DNA from: CAYZNE01 sp964461035
GTDB taxonomy: Archaea > Nanobdellota > Nanobdellia > Woesearchaeales > CAYZNE01
Length of the DNA stretch: 64,000 nt
Assembly (NCBI GenBank): GCA_964461035.1
Contig: CAYWRI010000001.1
Coordinates: 74,740-138,739, forward strand
Direction: 5' to 3'
Shown here piece after piece: positions 27,714 through 36,751 of this stretch; within the stretch, counting starts at the first letter, position 1; every line of letters begins with the position of its first letter. The translations under genes were made by a program, and so were the position numbers. The notes below the pieces were generated by a model. The model had not been told where the DNA came from, ran no database searches, and saw only the letters and a program-made list of their open reading frames with translations.

Positions 27714-27833
27714 ACGCATTCGTAATCATTGATTAGTGGTAAGCTATGAAATAGAAAATAAGTAATTACGAAAGAATTATGTAATTTATCTACTAATTTA
27801 AACCGAAATTATTACAAAACAAAAACTAAATAA
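27714..27833 (+). promoter_or_regulatory. Leader of the 27845 gene, with repeat shared with 29439-29503
   Basis: An inverted repeat ATTACG/CGTAAT surrounds eight bases near 27708-27727. Further on, 27769-27833 matches 29439-29503 at roughly 80 percent of 65 positions, mostly differing by transitions; both end shortly before a start codon, after a shared ACAAAACAAAAAC-type block. A common leader or regulatory site ahead of two otherwise different genes is the simplest reading. Confidence 0.5.
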
Positions 27834-27844
27834 CAGGGATATAA

Positions 27845-28405
27845 ATGTCAGCTGATAAAAACGAAAAGAATGAATTAACTCGAAAACAAAAAACAAATAT
27901 TGCCAGAGGAGTTTCAGCAGTAATAATAATTGGGGCGACTGTAGGTGGTGTATCACTATATAAAAATGCACAGATTATTTTTTCATATAAAGGAACACTT
28001 CAGGATTCTACTAATGTTGTATATGAAGAAAAAGCTAATCGTAATAAATTGGAATTAACATATATTTCAGGGTTAAAAGAAATATATATTGAGGATGGTG
28101 GTCAAAAAAACTCTATAATGCGAGAAGATGCACCAACCGCGCAAGAAGGTCCGCGAATAAATTTTGATTCTACTGGAAAAATTAAATCTATTGATGAAAC
28201 TGTTGAAGATGATACTGCGAATGTAAATAACTCTGATTTGGTGGATAAGTTTGAATCGCATTATGGAAATCATCCAATTATCAAAAGAGGTAACGAAGTT
28301 AAATCTAATAAATATATTAATAAAAAATTTAGGGATACGCGGAACTTTATCAAAACTAGAATAGAATATCATAGAAAAACAAATATGAGATTACAAAGAT
28401 TTTAA
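27845..28405 (+). CDS. Single-pass membrane protein of unknown function
   Basis: The 186-residue protein has a short basic N-terminus, one transmembrane helix (GVSAVIIIGATVGGVSLY, residues about 24-41) and a hydrophilic outer or inner domain ending in a strongly basic tail (IKTRIEYHRKTNMRLQRF). No known motif is visible. Its leader shares a 65-nt sequence with that of the 29517 gene, linking it to the paralogous pair downstream. Confidence 0.65.
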   Translation: MSADKNEKNELTRKQKTNIARGVSAVIIIGATVGGVSLYKNAQIIFSYKGTLQDSTNVVYEEKANRNKLELTYISGLKEIYIEDGGQKNSIMREDAPTAQEGPRINFDSTGKIKSIDETVEDDTANVNNSDLVDKFESHYGNHPIIKRGNEVKSNKYINKKFRDTRNFIKTRIEYHRKTNMRLQRF

Positions 28406-28474
28406 GTGAAGCTCAAAAAATGTGAAATTTAAGGTTTACCCAAAATAATAACGAAAAATAAAGGTGATTATAAA

Positions 28475-29359
28475 ATGTCAGAACCAAAACAAACAGATAT
28501 GAAAAAGATGAACAAAGAATTATTTAGAGGAGGGGAATATAATACTTCAAACACTTTTGAAGTTATTGAGCATTTACCTTTAATTTCAGGATTTGTAGAC
28601 AATGTGTCAAATCTTGAGGAATTAAGAAAAAGAAGATTAAATCATAGTCTTAGGGGAGAGGAAGGTATTGAAAGTAAGTTTAGTGATATTAAAATAGTAG
28701 GATATGAAAAAGAAACTCCTGACAGAACTATAAGTTCTGCGAATTTCTTATTTATAGGTTATTCTGCTTGGCAAAATATTCCTATAACCCAAAAGGGTTT
28801 TTTAAAAAATAGAAAAGATAAAGCATTAATACTTCTAGATCAATTAGATGAAGAATTCAAGTTATATACTGGAAAATTTGATCATGCTTTGCAAACTTCT
28901 CAAGGAGTCTTTAGTGCAGGAACAGGTTATTTTTTAATAGGATTACGTCCTGCAAATGGAGAATTACATTTGCTTAATATAAATAACCAAAAAAATACTT
29001 GTGATATGATTTTGGCAGTGCCTAATTTTATAAAGTATTCTCAACTTCACCCAAGTGTATCTGGGTCAATGTTTTCTTCGATTTACGAAATGAGTATTAA
29101 AGCCCAACTTGAAACATTTTATAATATAACACCAGAGGGTCAAAAAACATTAAGTGGTATTATAGATATAGAAGGATTCAAAAAATTTACTCAAAATTTT
29201 TTAGATAATTTGAAAGGAAGAGGAGTGCGCTCAGAAGAAATACAAAAAAGCTTAGAAGATAATATACTTAAATTTGATACTATGCGTAATAAAATTAGTG
29301 AGAGGTTAGATCAGAATCCTGGATATGAAAATAAAGCTATATGTATTTATGGATTTTAA
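28475..29359 (+). CDS. Paralogue 1 of a pair of unknown function
   Basis: The 294-residue protein is soluble and unrecognised. AAGGTGAT before the ATG is the ribosome site. It shares with the 29517 gene the blocks HLPLISGF, SANFLFIGYSAWQNIP, AGTGYFLIGLRPANGELHLL and NTCDMILAVPNFIKY, that is, most of a compact alpha/beta domain. A helical C-terminal tail follows. It contains a roughly 50-residue insertion relative to paralogue 2 after the last block. No catalytic residues can be named. Confidence 0.75.
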   Translation: MSEPKQTDMKKMNKELFRGGEYNTSNTFEVIEHLPLISGFVDNVSNLEELRKRRLNHSLRGEEGIESKFSDIKIVGYEKETPDRTISSANFLFIGYSAWQNIPITQKGFLKNRKDKALILLDQLDEEFKLYTGKFDHALQTSQGVFSAGTGYFLIGLRPANGELHLLNINNQKNTCDMILAVPNFIKYSQLHPSVSGSMFSSIYEMSIKAQLETFYNITPEGQKTLSGIIDIEGFKKFTQNFLDNLKGRGVRSEEIQKSLEDNILKFDTMRNKISERLDQNPGYENKAICIYGF

Positions 29360-29438
29360 TATTTATTTTTTATTTTTTTATACTTCTTAAACTAAAATGC
29401 TTAAATTAAATATTTCAAAAGTCAGTAAAAGTTTTAAA

Positions 29439-29503
29439 TGAAAAAATCATGTAACTCATCGACTAATTTCGACTGAAATCATTGCAAAACAAAAACCAAA
29501 TAA
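29439..29503 (+). repeat. Leader repeat ahead of the 29517 gene
   Basis: Sixty-five bases matching 27769-27833 at about 52 positions. It lies 13 nt before the ATG at 29517. No ORF is in it; it may carry a promoter-proximal site. Confidence 0.6.
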
Positions 29504-29516
29504 ATATATTCATAAA

Positions 29517-30308
29517 ATGAAAAAAGCTAAAAAAATTGATATACTTGAAATAAAAAAGGAATTTTTTAAAACAAAAAAAATTACTAATGAAACTAGCACA
29601 AATGAAGCAATTGAACTATTACCTCTAATTTCAGGATATAGTTGTGGCCTTACTGAATCCGATCCTCAGGTTCTTAGAAGTAGAAGAACAATCTTCCAAT
29701 TTGGAGAGGATACGCCTGCAAAATTTAGAGATATACAATTAATTGGCTATAATGGAATTTCAGCAAATACAAGTTTGAGCACAGCAAACTTTATTTTTAA
29801 AGGTTATGCTACTTGGACAAATGTTCCACTATTCAGAAAAAAAGGTTTTAGAAAAATAGATGACAAAGCAATAAGTTTATTAGCTCAAATGGACTCTGAA
29901 TTTGGATTATACAAATCTGAATATTCGGGTAATCCGCATGTTGAAACCAGTGCAGGTAATTTTTATCCTGGAACAGGATATTTTTTAGTAGGACCAAGAC
30001 CTGTAGAAGGAGAAATACATCTATTAAATGTAAACCCTGAAGAAAACACGTGCGATATTTTAATTGCGGTTCCAAATTTCGTAAAATGGGGATATGTTGA
30101 TGCACTTACTGGAATGAATAGTAATGCAGAATATAAATCCTTAGGGTTCAAGGATAATTTAGAGGGAAAAGGATTTTTCTCAAAAGAAATTCAGGGAAAA
30201 TTAGAAAAGGCATTAAGGAAATACGATGAATTTACAGGTAAAGTGGGTCGTATTCTAAAGAGCCAACCTGACTTTAAAAAGCAAGTAATAGCAACATATG
30301 TATATTAA
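29517..30308 (+). CDS. Paralogue 2 of a pair of unknown function
   Basis: This 263-residue protein aligns with the 28475 product from ELLPLISGY to the C-terminal region (STANFIFKGYATWTNVP, PGTGYFLVGPRPVEGEIHLL, NTCDILIAVPNFVKW). It has a more basic N-terminal extension and lacks the insertion. The pair looks like a tandem duplication that has diverged. The start is ATG 29517 with no clear ribosome site, but the upstream 65-nt block shared with another gene supports a promoter or leader here. Confidence 0.75.
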   Translation: MKKAKKIDILEIKKEFFKTKKITNETSTNEAIELLPLISGYSCGLTESDPQVLRSRRTIFQFGEDTPAKFRDIQLIGYNGISANTSLSTANFIFKGYATWTNVPLFRKKGFRKIDDKAISLLAQMDSEFGLYKSEYSGNPHVETSAGNFYPGTGYFLVGPRPVEGEIHLLNVNPEENTCDILIAVPNFVKWGYVDALTGMNSNAEYKSLGFKDNLEGKGFFSKEIQGKLEKALRKYDEFTGKVGRILKSQPDFKKQVIATYVY

Positions 30309-30406
30309 AAAATAGTATTATTTTTATTCAATTATTTTTGAAAAATAGCTAAGTTGTTAATTACATTAATGAACAGAATTATAAGAATAGTAAAAAACAT
30401 AATAAA

Positions 30407-31231
30407 TTAATTTTTATACTTACGAGCAAATTTCAAGATGTGTTTTCTTGTTAAGTCTGCAATTTCTTTGTCATGATTAAATACAACAGTGATTTCAAAT
30501 CTGTTATCATCACGCATAGTCATAAACATATTAATTGCCGCAGTGCTTGTCAAACTCTTCAACTTATTATGAGTTTTACTATGATAATCAACCAAATCTT
30601 CTTTAGTATAATACATGAAAATAGTTGTGTCTCCTAAAACAATTGTTGAATGCGGAGTAGAATGCGGAACTCCAAGAAGCACATTAACACCAATAGATCT
30701 TAAGCATTTAGCAATGTACCTATTAACAAGATTCTTTTTTTCAACAAGAAATATGCATTTATTCTCATTTACAAATTTTTTAACAAAACTTAATTCTTTT
30801 TTATCTCTTCCAAAATAACCAAAGTTTTTAACATGCACAAGAACACTTTTGTCTTTGGAAAGATTGAATTTTCCATTTTTTAGCTGATTTATAAAAAACT
30901 CCCACGCATTACCCACATTAGGAAATTTTAAAGTTTTTACATGTTCATTAAAATTGTTCTGTTTTATGGTCTCGTTGAATTGCGACAAAGTCAGAAAAAT
31001 AGTTTTAATCCATTCTTGATTTATTTCCCAAAATTTATTGTTTTTATTTATTATATTTTCATAGTTTAACATATTCAGAACTTTAATAATTCCTTGATAA
31101 GTTATAGATTTCTGGTAATCTTTCTTTAGAATTATTTTAATTTCGCCAACCGTTAAATCTTGATGAGTTAAAAGAATATTTAATAGGATATTCTTTAAAG
31201 ATTTTTCAGGAGGAAATATGTTTGTTAGCAT
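30407..31231 (-). CDS. Winged-helix transcription regulator
   Basis: Residues 1-75 (LKNILLNILLTHQDLTVGEI, then SITYQGIIKVLNMLNYENII) are a winged helix-turn-helix of the archaeal ArsR/TrmB-like kind. The C-terminal 150 residues form an alpha/beta sensor-like domain (SVLVHVKNFGYFGRDKKEL, GVNVLLGVPHSTPHS) of unknown ligand. It is divergent from the helical-repeat protein at 31324 across 90 nt, so it may control that gene or itself. Confidence 0.65.
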   Translation of the reverse strand: MLTNIFPPEKSLKNILLNILLTHQDLTVGEIKIILKKDYQKSITYQGIIKVLNMLNYENIINKNNKFWEINQEWIKTIFLTLSQFNETIKQNNFNEHVKTLKFPNVGNAWEFFINQLKNGKFNLSKDKSVLVHVKNFGYFGRDKKELSFVKKFVNENKCIFLVEKKNLVNRYIAKCLRSIGVNVLLGVPHSTPHSTIVLGDTTIFMYYTKEDLVDYHSKTHNKLKSLTSTAAINMFMTMRDDNRFEITVVFNHDKEIADLTRKHILKFARKYKN

Positions 31232-31323
31232 AACAAAGAGAATCCTTGTTTTATTTTTAAACTTTTTGTTTAATTTTTTTATACCCTTATTTTATTAGTA
31301 ATCAAATCATTCTTTATTTCACA

Positions 31324-32748
31324 ATGGCAAACAATAAAAAATTAGAAGAACAATTAACGGACGAAATATACACTGTGATTAGAAACCCTCATGTTAATGC
31401 TCGTAGAACAATAGCAAAAGATGAACTGATTAAAAAAGAAATAACTAATGCAAAGAAAAAATATCATAACTTTGTAAATAATCAAGATGAAAATAAATCA
31501 CAATCTCTTGCTGTGAAAGTATTAAAACAAGAACATAAGTTATTGAAACAATGTTCATCATTACAATACGAAGACATGCTAAGTTCATATTTAAGAGTAT
31601 TTGATGTGATTGATGAAGTAGACTTAGATCAAATACCCGAATTCATAGATAATGTGAGCGAATTTATTAACGTCGTAAGATATTTTGATACAAAAAGATT
31701 ACTAAGAGATATTCCAAAATTAAGTCAAATTGACACAGTGCACGACAGTATAAATTTATTAGATCAAGTAGGTAAGATATTAATAAGTAAGGATAAGCTA
31801 TCTGAAGGATTAGGTTATTTAAATAGAGCTATAGAGATTTCACCTGGCGAAGAATTAAATCGTACAACAAATTATTATCTAAGCATGATAGAAGTTTATA
31901 TGACTCTTAATGACATTATAGAGAAAGACTCAGTAAAGTATGAAACAGGATCAGATTTTGTATCAAGACTACCAACCTTGATAGAATCCAGCAAATCCCA
32001 TTCGGGGTCCTCCGCAATGCTTGCAGACTTATATGCATTTGTGGGAAATTTTGAAAAAGCTAAAGAGAGTATAACAGACAAAGGGAAAGTAAGAGAAAAA
32101 ATGTTAGCACATTTAGATTTATTAAACAACAATCCAAACAAAGCCATAAATTTCTATACAAAAATGTTAGAAGAAGGAACTTATCCTGAAGGTAAAGAAA
32201 TATTTAAATTAAACTTGGCAATAGCGCAATATGTTGCAGGAGAGCACGAAGGTATAAGACAATTCATTGACAAGCCCCTACCTAACAAAGAAGATTTAAT
32301 TAAAGTAAACTATTTGATCGGAGAATTACTTGTAGAAGAAAACAATATCAAAGAAGCTAAAAAATACTTTCACAAAGCAACCAAAGAATTTTTATCTATA
32401 AATCCAAAAAGAAACGCATTTGATTTAATATTTGATACATGGAATCAAAGAACAAAATTTGCATTAATGGCTGAAGAAAAATTGAACAAATTTACAAGGG
32501 AAAATGCCCACTCGGTTCAAACAAGAATAGATGAAAATAAATTAATGCCAAAATCACGAATAGATGAAGTTGTTAGTGGAAAAGCAAATTACGGTTTATT
32601 CAAAATAAGACAATGTAACATATATTTAGTTCCTACACAAGAAAAACTCAGAGAAGATGTAACAGATATAGATTCACAAAATCCTGTGGACGTTGCTGTT
32701 TTTCAGAGAGGGTTTCCTGGAGGAATGCATGCAGGGTTATATGCTGCA
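31324..32748 (+). CDS. TPR/helical-repeat protein (3' end in gap)
   Basis: After a charged N-terminal coiled region of about 70 residues, residues 150-370 hold repeated helix pairs with TPR-like spacing (KLSEGLGYLNRAIEISPGEE, FVGNFEKAKESITDKGKVRE, NNIKEAKKYFHKATKEFLSI). The C-terminal part (KLMPKSRIDEVVSGKANYGL to GGMHAGLYAA) is a separate segment that runs into the gap. It is probably a scaffold for protein interactions. A second, broken copy of the C-terminal segment lies just after the gap. Confidence 0.7.
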
Positions 32749-32848
32749 NNNNNNNNNNNNNNNNNNNNNNNNNNNNNNNNNNNNNNNNNNNNNNNNNNNN
32801 NNNNNNNNNNNNNNNNNNNNNNNNNNNNNNNNNNNNNNNNNNNNNNNN
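32749..32848. other. Assembly gap, 100 N
   Basis: Placeholder gap inside or between two related genes. Because sequence after the gap repeats sequence from before it (KLMPKSRI versus KLMPQSRI), the gap was probably caused by a tandem duplication that the assembler could not resolve. Confidence 0.95.
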
Positions 32849-32965
32849 GTGAAACACTAAACAACCTCACAGAGAAAAAGAATCAAAAGGTTCAATCTAG
32901 TAATAGAACAATATAAACTAATGCCACAATCAAGGATTGAAGCAATTGTTAATGGAGAAATATGA
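32849..32965 (+). pseudogene. Frameshifted tail of a second helical-repeat gene copy
   Basis: The frame starting at the gap reads ETLNNLTEKKNQKVQ and aligns with EKLNKFTRENAHSVQ of the gene before the gap. One extra base near 32904 shifts the frame; correcting for it gives SRIEQYKLMPQSRIEAIVNG, aligning with TRIDENKLMPKSRIDEVVSG. The frame then stops at 32963-32965. It is either a relic or an assembly error beside the gap. Confidence 0.6.
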
Positions 32966-32966
32966 A

Positions 32967-33266
32967 ATGGGTGAAGATAGTACACTAAATAAAATAGTTG
33001 ATTTTTTTATACCTTTTAAGACAGTGGATCAGTATGGATTTACTTATACTGGTTTCAAACAAGCATATGATACAATAATGATGACATTAGTTGGGATTGC
33101 TTTAATAACATATTGTGATAATGCAGTTAAGGGTAAAGACTGGAGTTTCACACATTATCGTAACTCAGTCAAAAATGTAGCTGAAAGATCAATTGATAAG
33201 TTTAAAACTTTTGAACTACCTCTTAAAGAAGACATTACTACTAAAAACTATAATCAAAATAATTAA
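32967..33266 (+). CDS. Small membrane protein, possibly part of the broken copy
   Basis: The frame is open upstream, but ATG 32967 follows GGAG and is the best start, giving 99 residues beginning MGEDSTLNKIVDFFIPFKTV. One likely membrane helix (DTIMMTLVGIALITYCDNAV) is followed by a charged C-terminus. It overlaps the end of the broken helical-repeat copy in another frame, so it may be a true small gene or the displaced 3' part of that gene. I cannot decide without the missing sequence. Confidence 0.4.
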   Translation: MGEDSTLNKIVDFFIPFKTVDQYGFTYTGFKQAYDTIMMTLVGIALITYCDNAVKGKDWSFTHYRNSVKNVAERSIDKFKTFELPLKEDITTKNYNQNN

Positions 33267-33418
33267 ACTATTCATTCTAACAAGTTATTTAGGTTAGCAT
33301 AAACTTCTTTTTCTTTAGATTTAAGAAAGAAAAACATCTGCCTTCTCGAATTTGAATAAATAAAGAGTCAAACCAATACAAAATTTTTATAAATGAGCCC
33401 ACATCACTAAACGTTGTT

Positions 33419-33581
33419 GGGGCTGTAGTATAAATTATTTACAGAAATATAAATAAGTACAGCCAGGCTAGAATAGGTGGCTCCAGAAATGGAGCGATGA
33501 GCTTTATGCAATGATTAACCATACCTAAGGTATCGTTGGAGATACCACCGGATCTGGGTTCGAATCCCAGCAGCCCCACCA
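33419..33581 (+). tRNA. tRNA-Trp (CCA anticodon) with BHB intron and D-arm insertion
   Basis: Acceptor stem GGGGCTG (33419-33425) pairs with CAGCCCC (33571-33577), then A and an encoded CCA. The T-arm is CTGGG-TTCGAAT-CCCAG. The anticodon stem GGTGG (33476-33480) pairs with CCACC (33545-33549); the loop reads CTCCAG/A with anticodon CCA. A 57-nt intron (33487-33543) fits the archaeal BHB rule: CTCC pairs with GGAG and both 3-nt bulges (AGA, ATA) are present. The 5' exon is about 29 nt too long; removing 33431-33459 would leave a standard D-arm with loop AGCCAGGCTA. That second insertion is inferred, and I found no perfect BHB for it. Confidence 0.88.
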
Positions 33582-33612
33582 TTATTTTTAAATATATTAA
33601 GAAGGTGTAATA

Positions 33613-34179
33613 ATGGATAATGTAAACAATTCTAATATGGAAGTAAAACCAGAATTAAATTCAACAGGAAAAGAAAATAAGTCTATTGAAACAAAAGAAA
33701 AATATATTCGACCTACATGGGATGAATATTTTATAGAAGTTATGAAAGCTGTTGCTAAAAGAGCTACTTGTGACAGAGGTAGAAGTGGTTGTGTTATTGC
33801 AAGAGATAAACAGCTTCTTGCTACAGGATATGTTGGTTCAGCAAAAGGTCTTCCTCATTGTGATGACGTTGGGCATTTAATGAAAAAAGTCATACACGAC
33901 GATGATTCTGTAACCCAACATTGTGTAAGAACTATTCATGCTGAACAAAATGCAATTTGTCAAGCAGCAAAATTAGGTGTTTCTATTAATGGTGCAACAC
34001 TTTACTGTAGTATGACTCCTTGTAGAATTTGCGCAATGATGATAATAAACTGTGGAATAAAAAGAGTTGTTTGTTTAAAAAAATATCATACGGGTGAAGA
34101 ATCCGAAGAAATGTTTAAGCAAGCAGGGGTTGAATTAGAGATATTAAGCGAAGAAACTCAAAAATATGACAATATGTAG
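33613..34179 (+). CDS. Deoxycytidylate (dCMP) deaminase family protein
   Basis: The 188-residue protein has a 30-residue polar N-terminus and then the cytidine/dCMP deaminase fold: RPTWDEYFIEVMKAVAKRAT, IHAEQNAICQ (zinc ligand His109, catalytic Glu111) and TPCRICAMMI (zinc ligands Cys136, Cys139). The early GLPHCDDVGH supplies the second, dCMP-specific zinc-site residues seen in dCMP deaminases. It converts dCMP to dUMP for dTTP synthesis. AAGGTG before the ATG is the ribosome site. It lies 31 nt after the tRNA-Trp gene. Confidence 0.9.
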   Translation: MDNVNNSNMEVKPELNSTGKENKSIETKEKYIRPTWDEYFIEVMKAVAKRATCDRGRSGCVIARDKQLLATGYVGSAKGLPHCDDVGHLMKKVIHDDDSVTQHCVRTIHAEQNAICQAAKLGVSINGATLYCSMTPCRICAMMIINCGIKRVVCLKKYHTGEESEEMFKQAGVELEILSEETQKYDNM

Positions 34180-34197
34180 TTATGTTTTTAACCAATA

Positions 34198-34836
34198 TTA
34201 TAATCGAATTATTCTACCCTTTGGGCCTGGATTAATAAATAAAACATCATTTTTTGTTTCTTTTTTGTAATTTGTTTCATGTATGTGGCCTGAAACAACA
34301 ACATCCGGAGTTATTTCTTTAACTAATCTCATTTTTGTTTTTGAACCAACATGAGTTTTAAGTTCAAAAATATTGTCTGTTATTACACCATAGGGTGGTT
34401 GGTGATAAACAATTATTGCTTTAGAATTTTCTATTTTCTTTTGATATTTTAAAAACTTCTTTTTTAATTTTGGAATTTTCCTTTCAAGAAGTGGTTCATT
34501 AAAAGAAAATCCTCCACCACCATAACCATAAACAATTATGTTATTGAAAACAAAGAATTTATCGTGAATAAAAACTATGTTTTTTGAATGTTTACTCGCA
34601 TGTTTTACTCGTTTTAAAGATTCATGATTTCCGTGAAGTATTAGTATTTTTTTATTTAAACTATCTAATTTGGCAAATATTTTATCAAAATTTCTTTCAA
34701 ATGTTGTAAAGTCACCAACACACACAATAATATCAACAGATTTTGACTTTTTTGTTATTTCTTTTATTGCTGTTGCAGAGCCATGAATATCTCCTACAAG
34801 TAATATTTTGCTTAATTTAGTTTGTTTAGTTGCCAT
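34198..34836 (-). CDS. Calcineurin-like metallophosphoesterase
   Basis: The motifs occur in family order: LLVGDIHGSATA (GDxHG), VCVGDFT (GDx), LHGNHES (GNHE), YHQPPYG and VVSGHIHETN (GHxH). These bind two metals and hydrolyse phosphoesters. At 212 residues it is a compact single domain of the kind found in YfcE-type or diadenosine phosphatases; substrate not assignable. It is convergent with the dCMP deaminase gene. Confidence 0.88.
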   Translation of the reverse strand: MATKQTKLSKILLVGDIHGSATAIKEITKKSKSVDIIVCVGDFTTFERNFDKIFAKLDSLNKKILILHGNHESLKRVKHASKHSKNIVFIHDKFFVFNNIIVYGYGGGGFSFNEPLLERKIPKLKKKFLKYQKKIENSKAIIVYHQPPYGVITDNIFELKTHVGSKTKMRLVKEITPDVVVSGHIHETNYKKETKNDVLFINPGPKGRIIRL

Positions 34837-34872
34837 TTTAAATTTTATTAAATATTTTTTATTCTCAAAAAA

Positions 34873-34965
34873 GCCAATATTATAACCTTTAGGTTGTAGT
34901 TGTAGGCTTTTTTGGACGACATCTTTTTTGTTGGATACCCCTACCTTTAGGTTGGGGAGGATGTC
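34873..34965 (-). mobile_element. Probable IS200/IS605-type remnant or miniature element
   Basis: Two neighbouring hairpins on the minus strand carry the same core ACCTAAAGGT. The first (34918-34965) reads GACATCCTCCCCAACC, TAAA, GGTAGGGG and closes with GATGTC, the look of the right-end hairpin of IS200/IS605 elements and their TnpB guide RNAs. The second (34873-34907) is GCCTACAAC...AACCTAAAGGTT...TTGGC, like a left-end hairpin. No transposase or TnpB gene lies between. The call rests on recalled family patterns. Alternatively it is a double terminator between the ABC and phosphoesterase genes. Confidence 0.45.
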
Positions 34966-34969
34966 ATTT

Positions 34970-36718
34970 TTATAGTTTCTTCAATTTCTTTATTAGTAAT
35001 GCAATTCCCGCAAAAACAATGAACCAAACTATTAAATTTTGTATTTCTATATTCACAACACTAAAACTTTGTGAATAAAATACGACTTTATTAAATGCAT
35101 TAAGGACAAGATTTCCTGGAAAATATTTTGCTATAGCATTTGCCCAGGGACTCATTCTTTCTATAGGTAACAAAAACCCTGAAAAAAATATTAAAAAAAC
35201 TAAAATAAAAGTTATAACTAGTAAAGTTATAGATTGTTTTTTTATGAGATACGCAAAAGCCATTCCAAAAAAAATATAGATACTTGTTAATAAAAACATA
35301 AGCATTATGATGAAACCCAAATTTGAAAATATGCTTAGTTGAAAAAGAGATTGCCCTAATAAAAGAACTAACAATAATGGAATAAACATAATTATGTGTG
35401 CGGATAAAAAAGTAGAAATGAAACTTGGAAAAAATATATTTTTTACTAATTTAAGTCTAGTATTTGCAGTTGAATTAATTTGCCTTAAACAAATAAAACT
35501 TGATACAAGCAATGAAAGAAAAAGACTTATTAAAAATAAAACTGTTGGAAACAAAGTTTGAAGACTTATGAGATTAAGACCTTTAATTGCATCATCAATT
35601 GCATTTTCAGAAGAATTAGGTGATTCAAAAGGATTTGATTTTTTTAAACTGGGAACATAAACAGGAATATTACTTATTATGACTGGATTAACAAGAAGAT
35701 CAGGATTAAGGCCTCTTATATCATTGAATTCATCCTCTACCTGATTTATTTCATTATTAACTTCATTGACTCTTAATTGATAGTTGTAAAGTTCATCTTT
35801 TGTATCTTCAAGATCTTCTACACCATCTTGAATTTCATCTGCATAATCTCTGCCCATATCACTTGCTTGTTGATATTCACTTAATCTATTATCTATTGTG
35901 TCAAGATAATTATCTGCTTGAGTATTATAAGATTCAAGACTTGAGCTCAAGTAAGATATTTGATTTCTAAGATAATATAAATTTGTGGCAGAATATCCAC
36001 TCACATTAGTTATAGAGTTAGCATAATTAGTTATAAGATCTAATTTAGTTCTAGCACTATTATAAAAATTATCTTTATTATTTTCAGCATTCCACTTAGC
36101 AGATCTTGCACCACCGATGTCATTATCCATTGATGTGAGTGTTGAAACCAAATCTTGTCTTGCATCAGCAAGAGAATCTTGAGTAACACCTATTTTGGTT
36201 TTATACGTTCCAAGTTCTTGATTTACATTTATTAGATTAACTTTAAAATCGCTTAATTTTTCCATATTTGTATTAAATTTATCTAAAAAATCAGAAGCCA
36301 TTTCTTTAGATTTTTCTTTTTGAATATAATCTACTGTATCTTTTATTCTTCCAATTATTTCCCAGATTACGTATTCACGGGTATTATCAAAATAGACATC
36401 AAGTTGCACTGCTGAGTGTAATTGAATATCAATACAAGTGTATTGTCTATATTGTTTAAGTTCAGATAAACAACTATCTAAATTTCCATAATAAGTTATA
36501 TCCATAAATGAAGAAAACGCATCATTAAATTCTGCTAAATTAACTTCATAAGAATTACTGATAATTCCAACAGGAATTATATTCATTCCATCAGTATTAA
36601 ATGATAAAAATATTAAACAGATAAGCACAAGAGGAAATACGATTAGTATTATTATTGACTTTTTATTTCTAATAAATTCCTTAATATTTGCAACCACGAG
36701 CGGTATTGTCTTCATCAT
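34970..36718 (-). CDS. ABC-2 type exporter permease with large outside coiled coil
   Basis: Helix 1 (IIILIVFPLVLICLIFLSF) is followed by about 340 outside residues with long coiled coils, many Asn and Asp (KTKIGVTQDSLADARQDLVS). Five to six membrane helices fill the C-terminal 200 residues. This is the layout of YhgE/Pip-like or DrrB-type ABC-2 permeases. It is 33 nt after the ATPase gene and forms the export complex with it. The large outside domain suggests a lipid, polymer or protein substrate; none can be named. Confidence 0.82.
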   Translation of the reverse strand: MMKTIPLVVANIKEFIRNKKSIIILIVFPLVLICLIFLSFNTDGMNIIPVGIISNSYEVNLAEFNDAFSSFMDITYYGNLDSCLSELKQYRQYTCIDIQLHSAVQLDVYFDNTREYVIWEIIGRIKDTVDYIQKEKSKEMASDFLDKFNTNMEKLSDFKVNLINVNQELGTYKTKIGVTQDSLADARQDLVSTLTSMDNDIGGARSAKWNAENNKDNFYNSARTKLDLITNYANSITNVSGYSATNLYYLRNQISYLSSSLESYNTQADNYLDTIDNRLSEYQQASDMGRDYADEIQDGVEDLEDTKDELYNYQLRVNEVNNEINQVEDEFNDIRGLNPDLLVNPVIISNIPVYVPSLKKSNPFESPNSSENAIDDAIKGLNLISLQTLFPTVLFLISLFLSLLVSSFICLRQINSTANTRLKLVKNIFFPSFISTFLSAHIIMFIPLLLVLLLGQSLFQLSIFSNLGFIIMLMFLLTSIYIFFGMAFAYLIKKQSITLLVITFILVFLIFFSGFLLPIERMSPWANAIAKYFPGNLVLNAFNKVVFYSQSFSVVNIEIQNLIVWFIVFAGIALLIKKLKKL

Positions 36719-36751
36719 TTTATTTTAAATATTATTTATGTCTGCAAAGTA

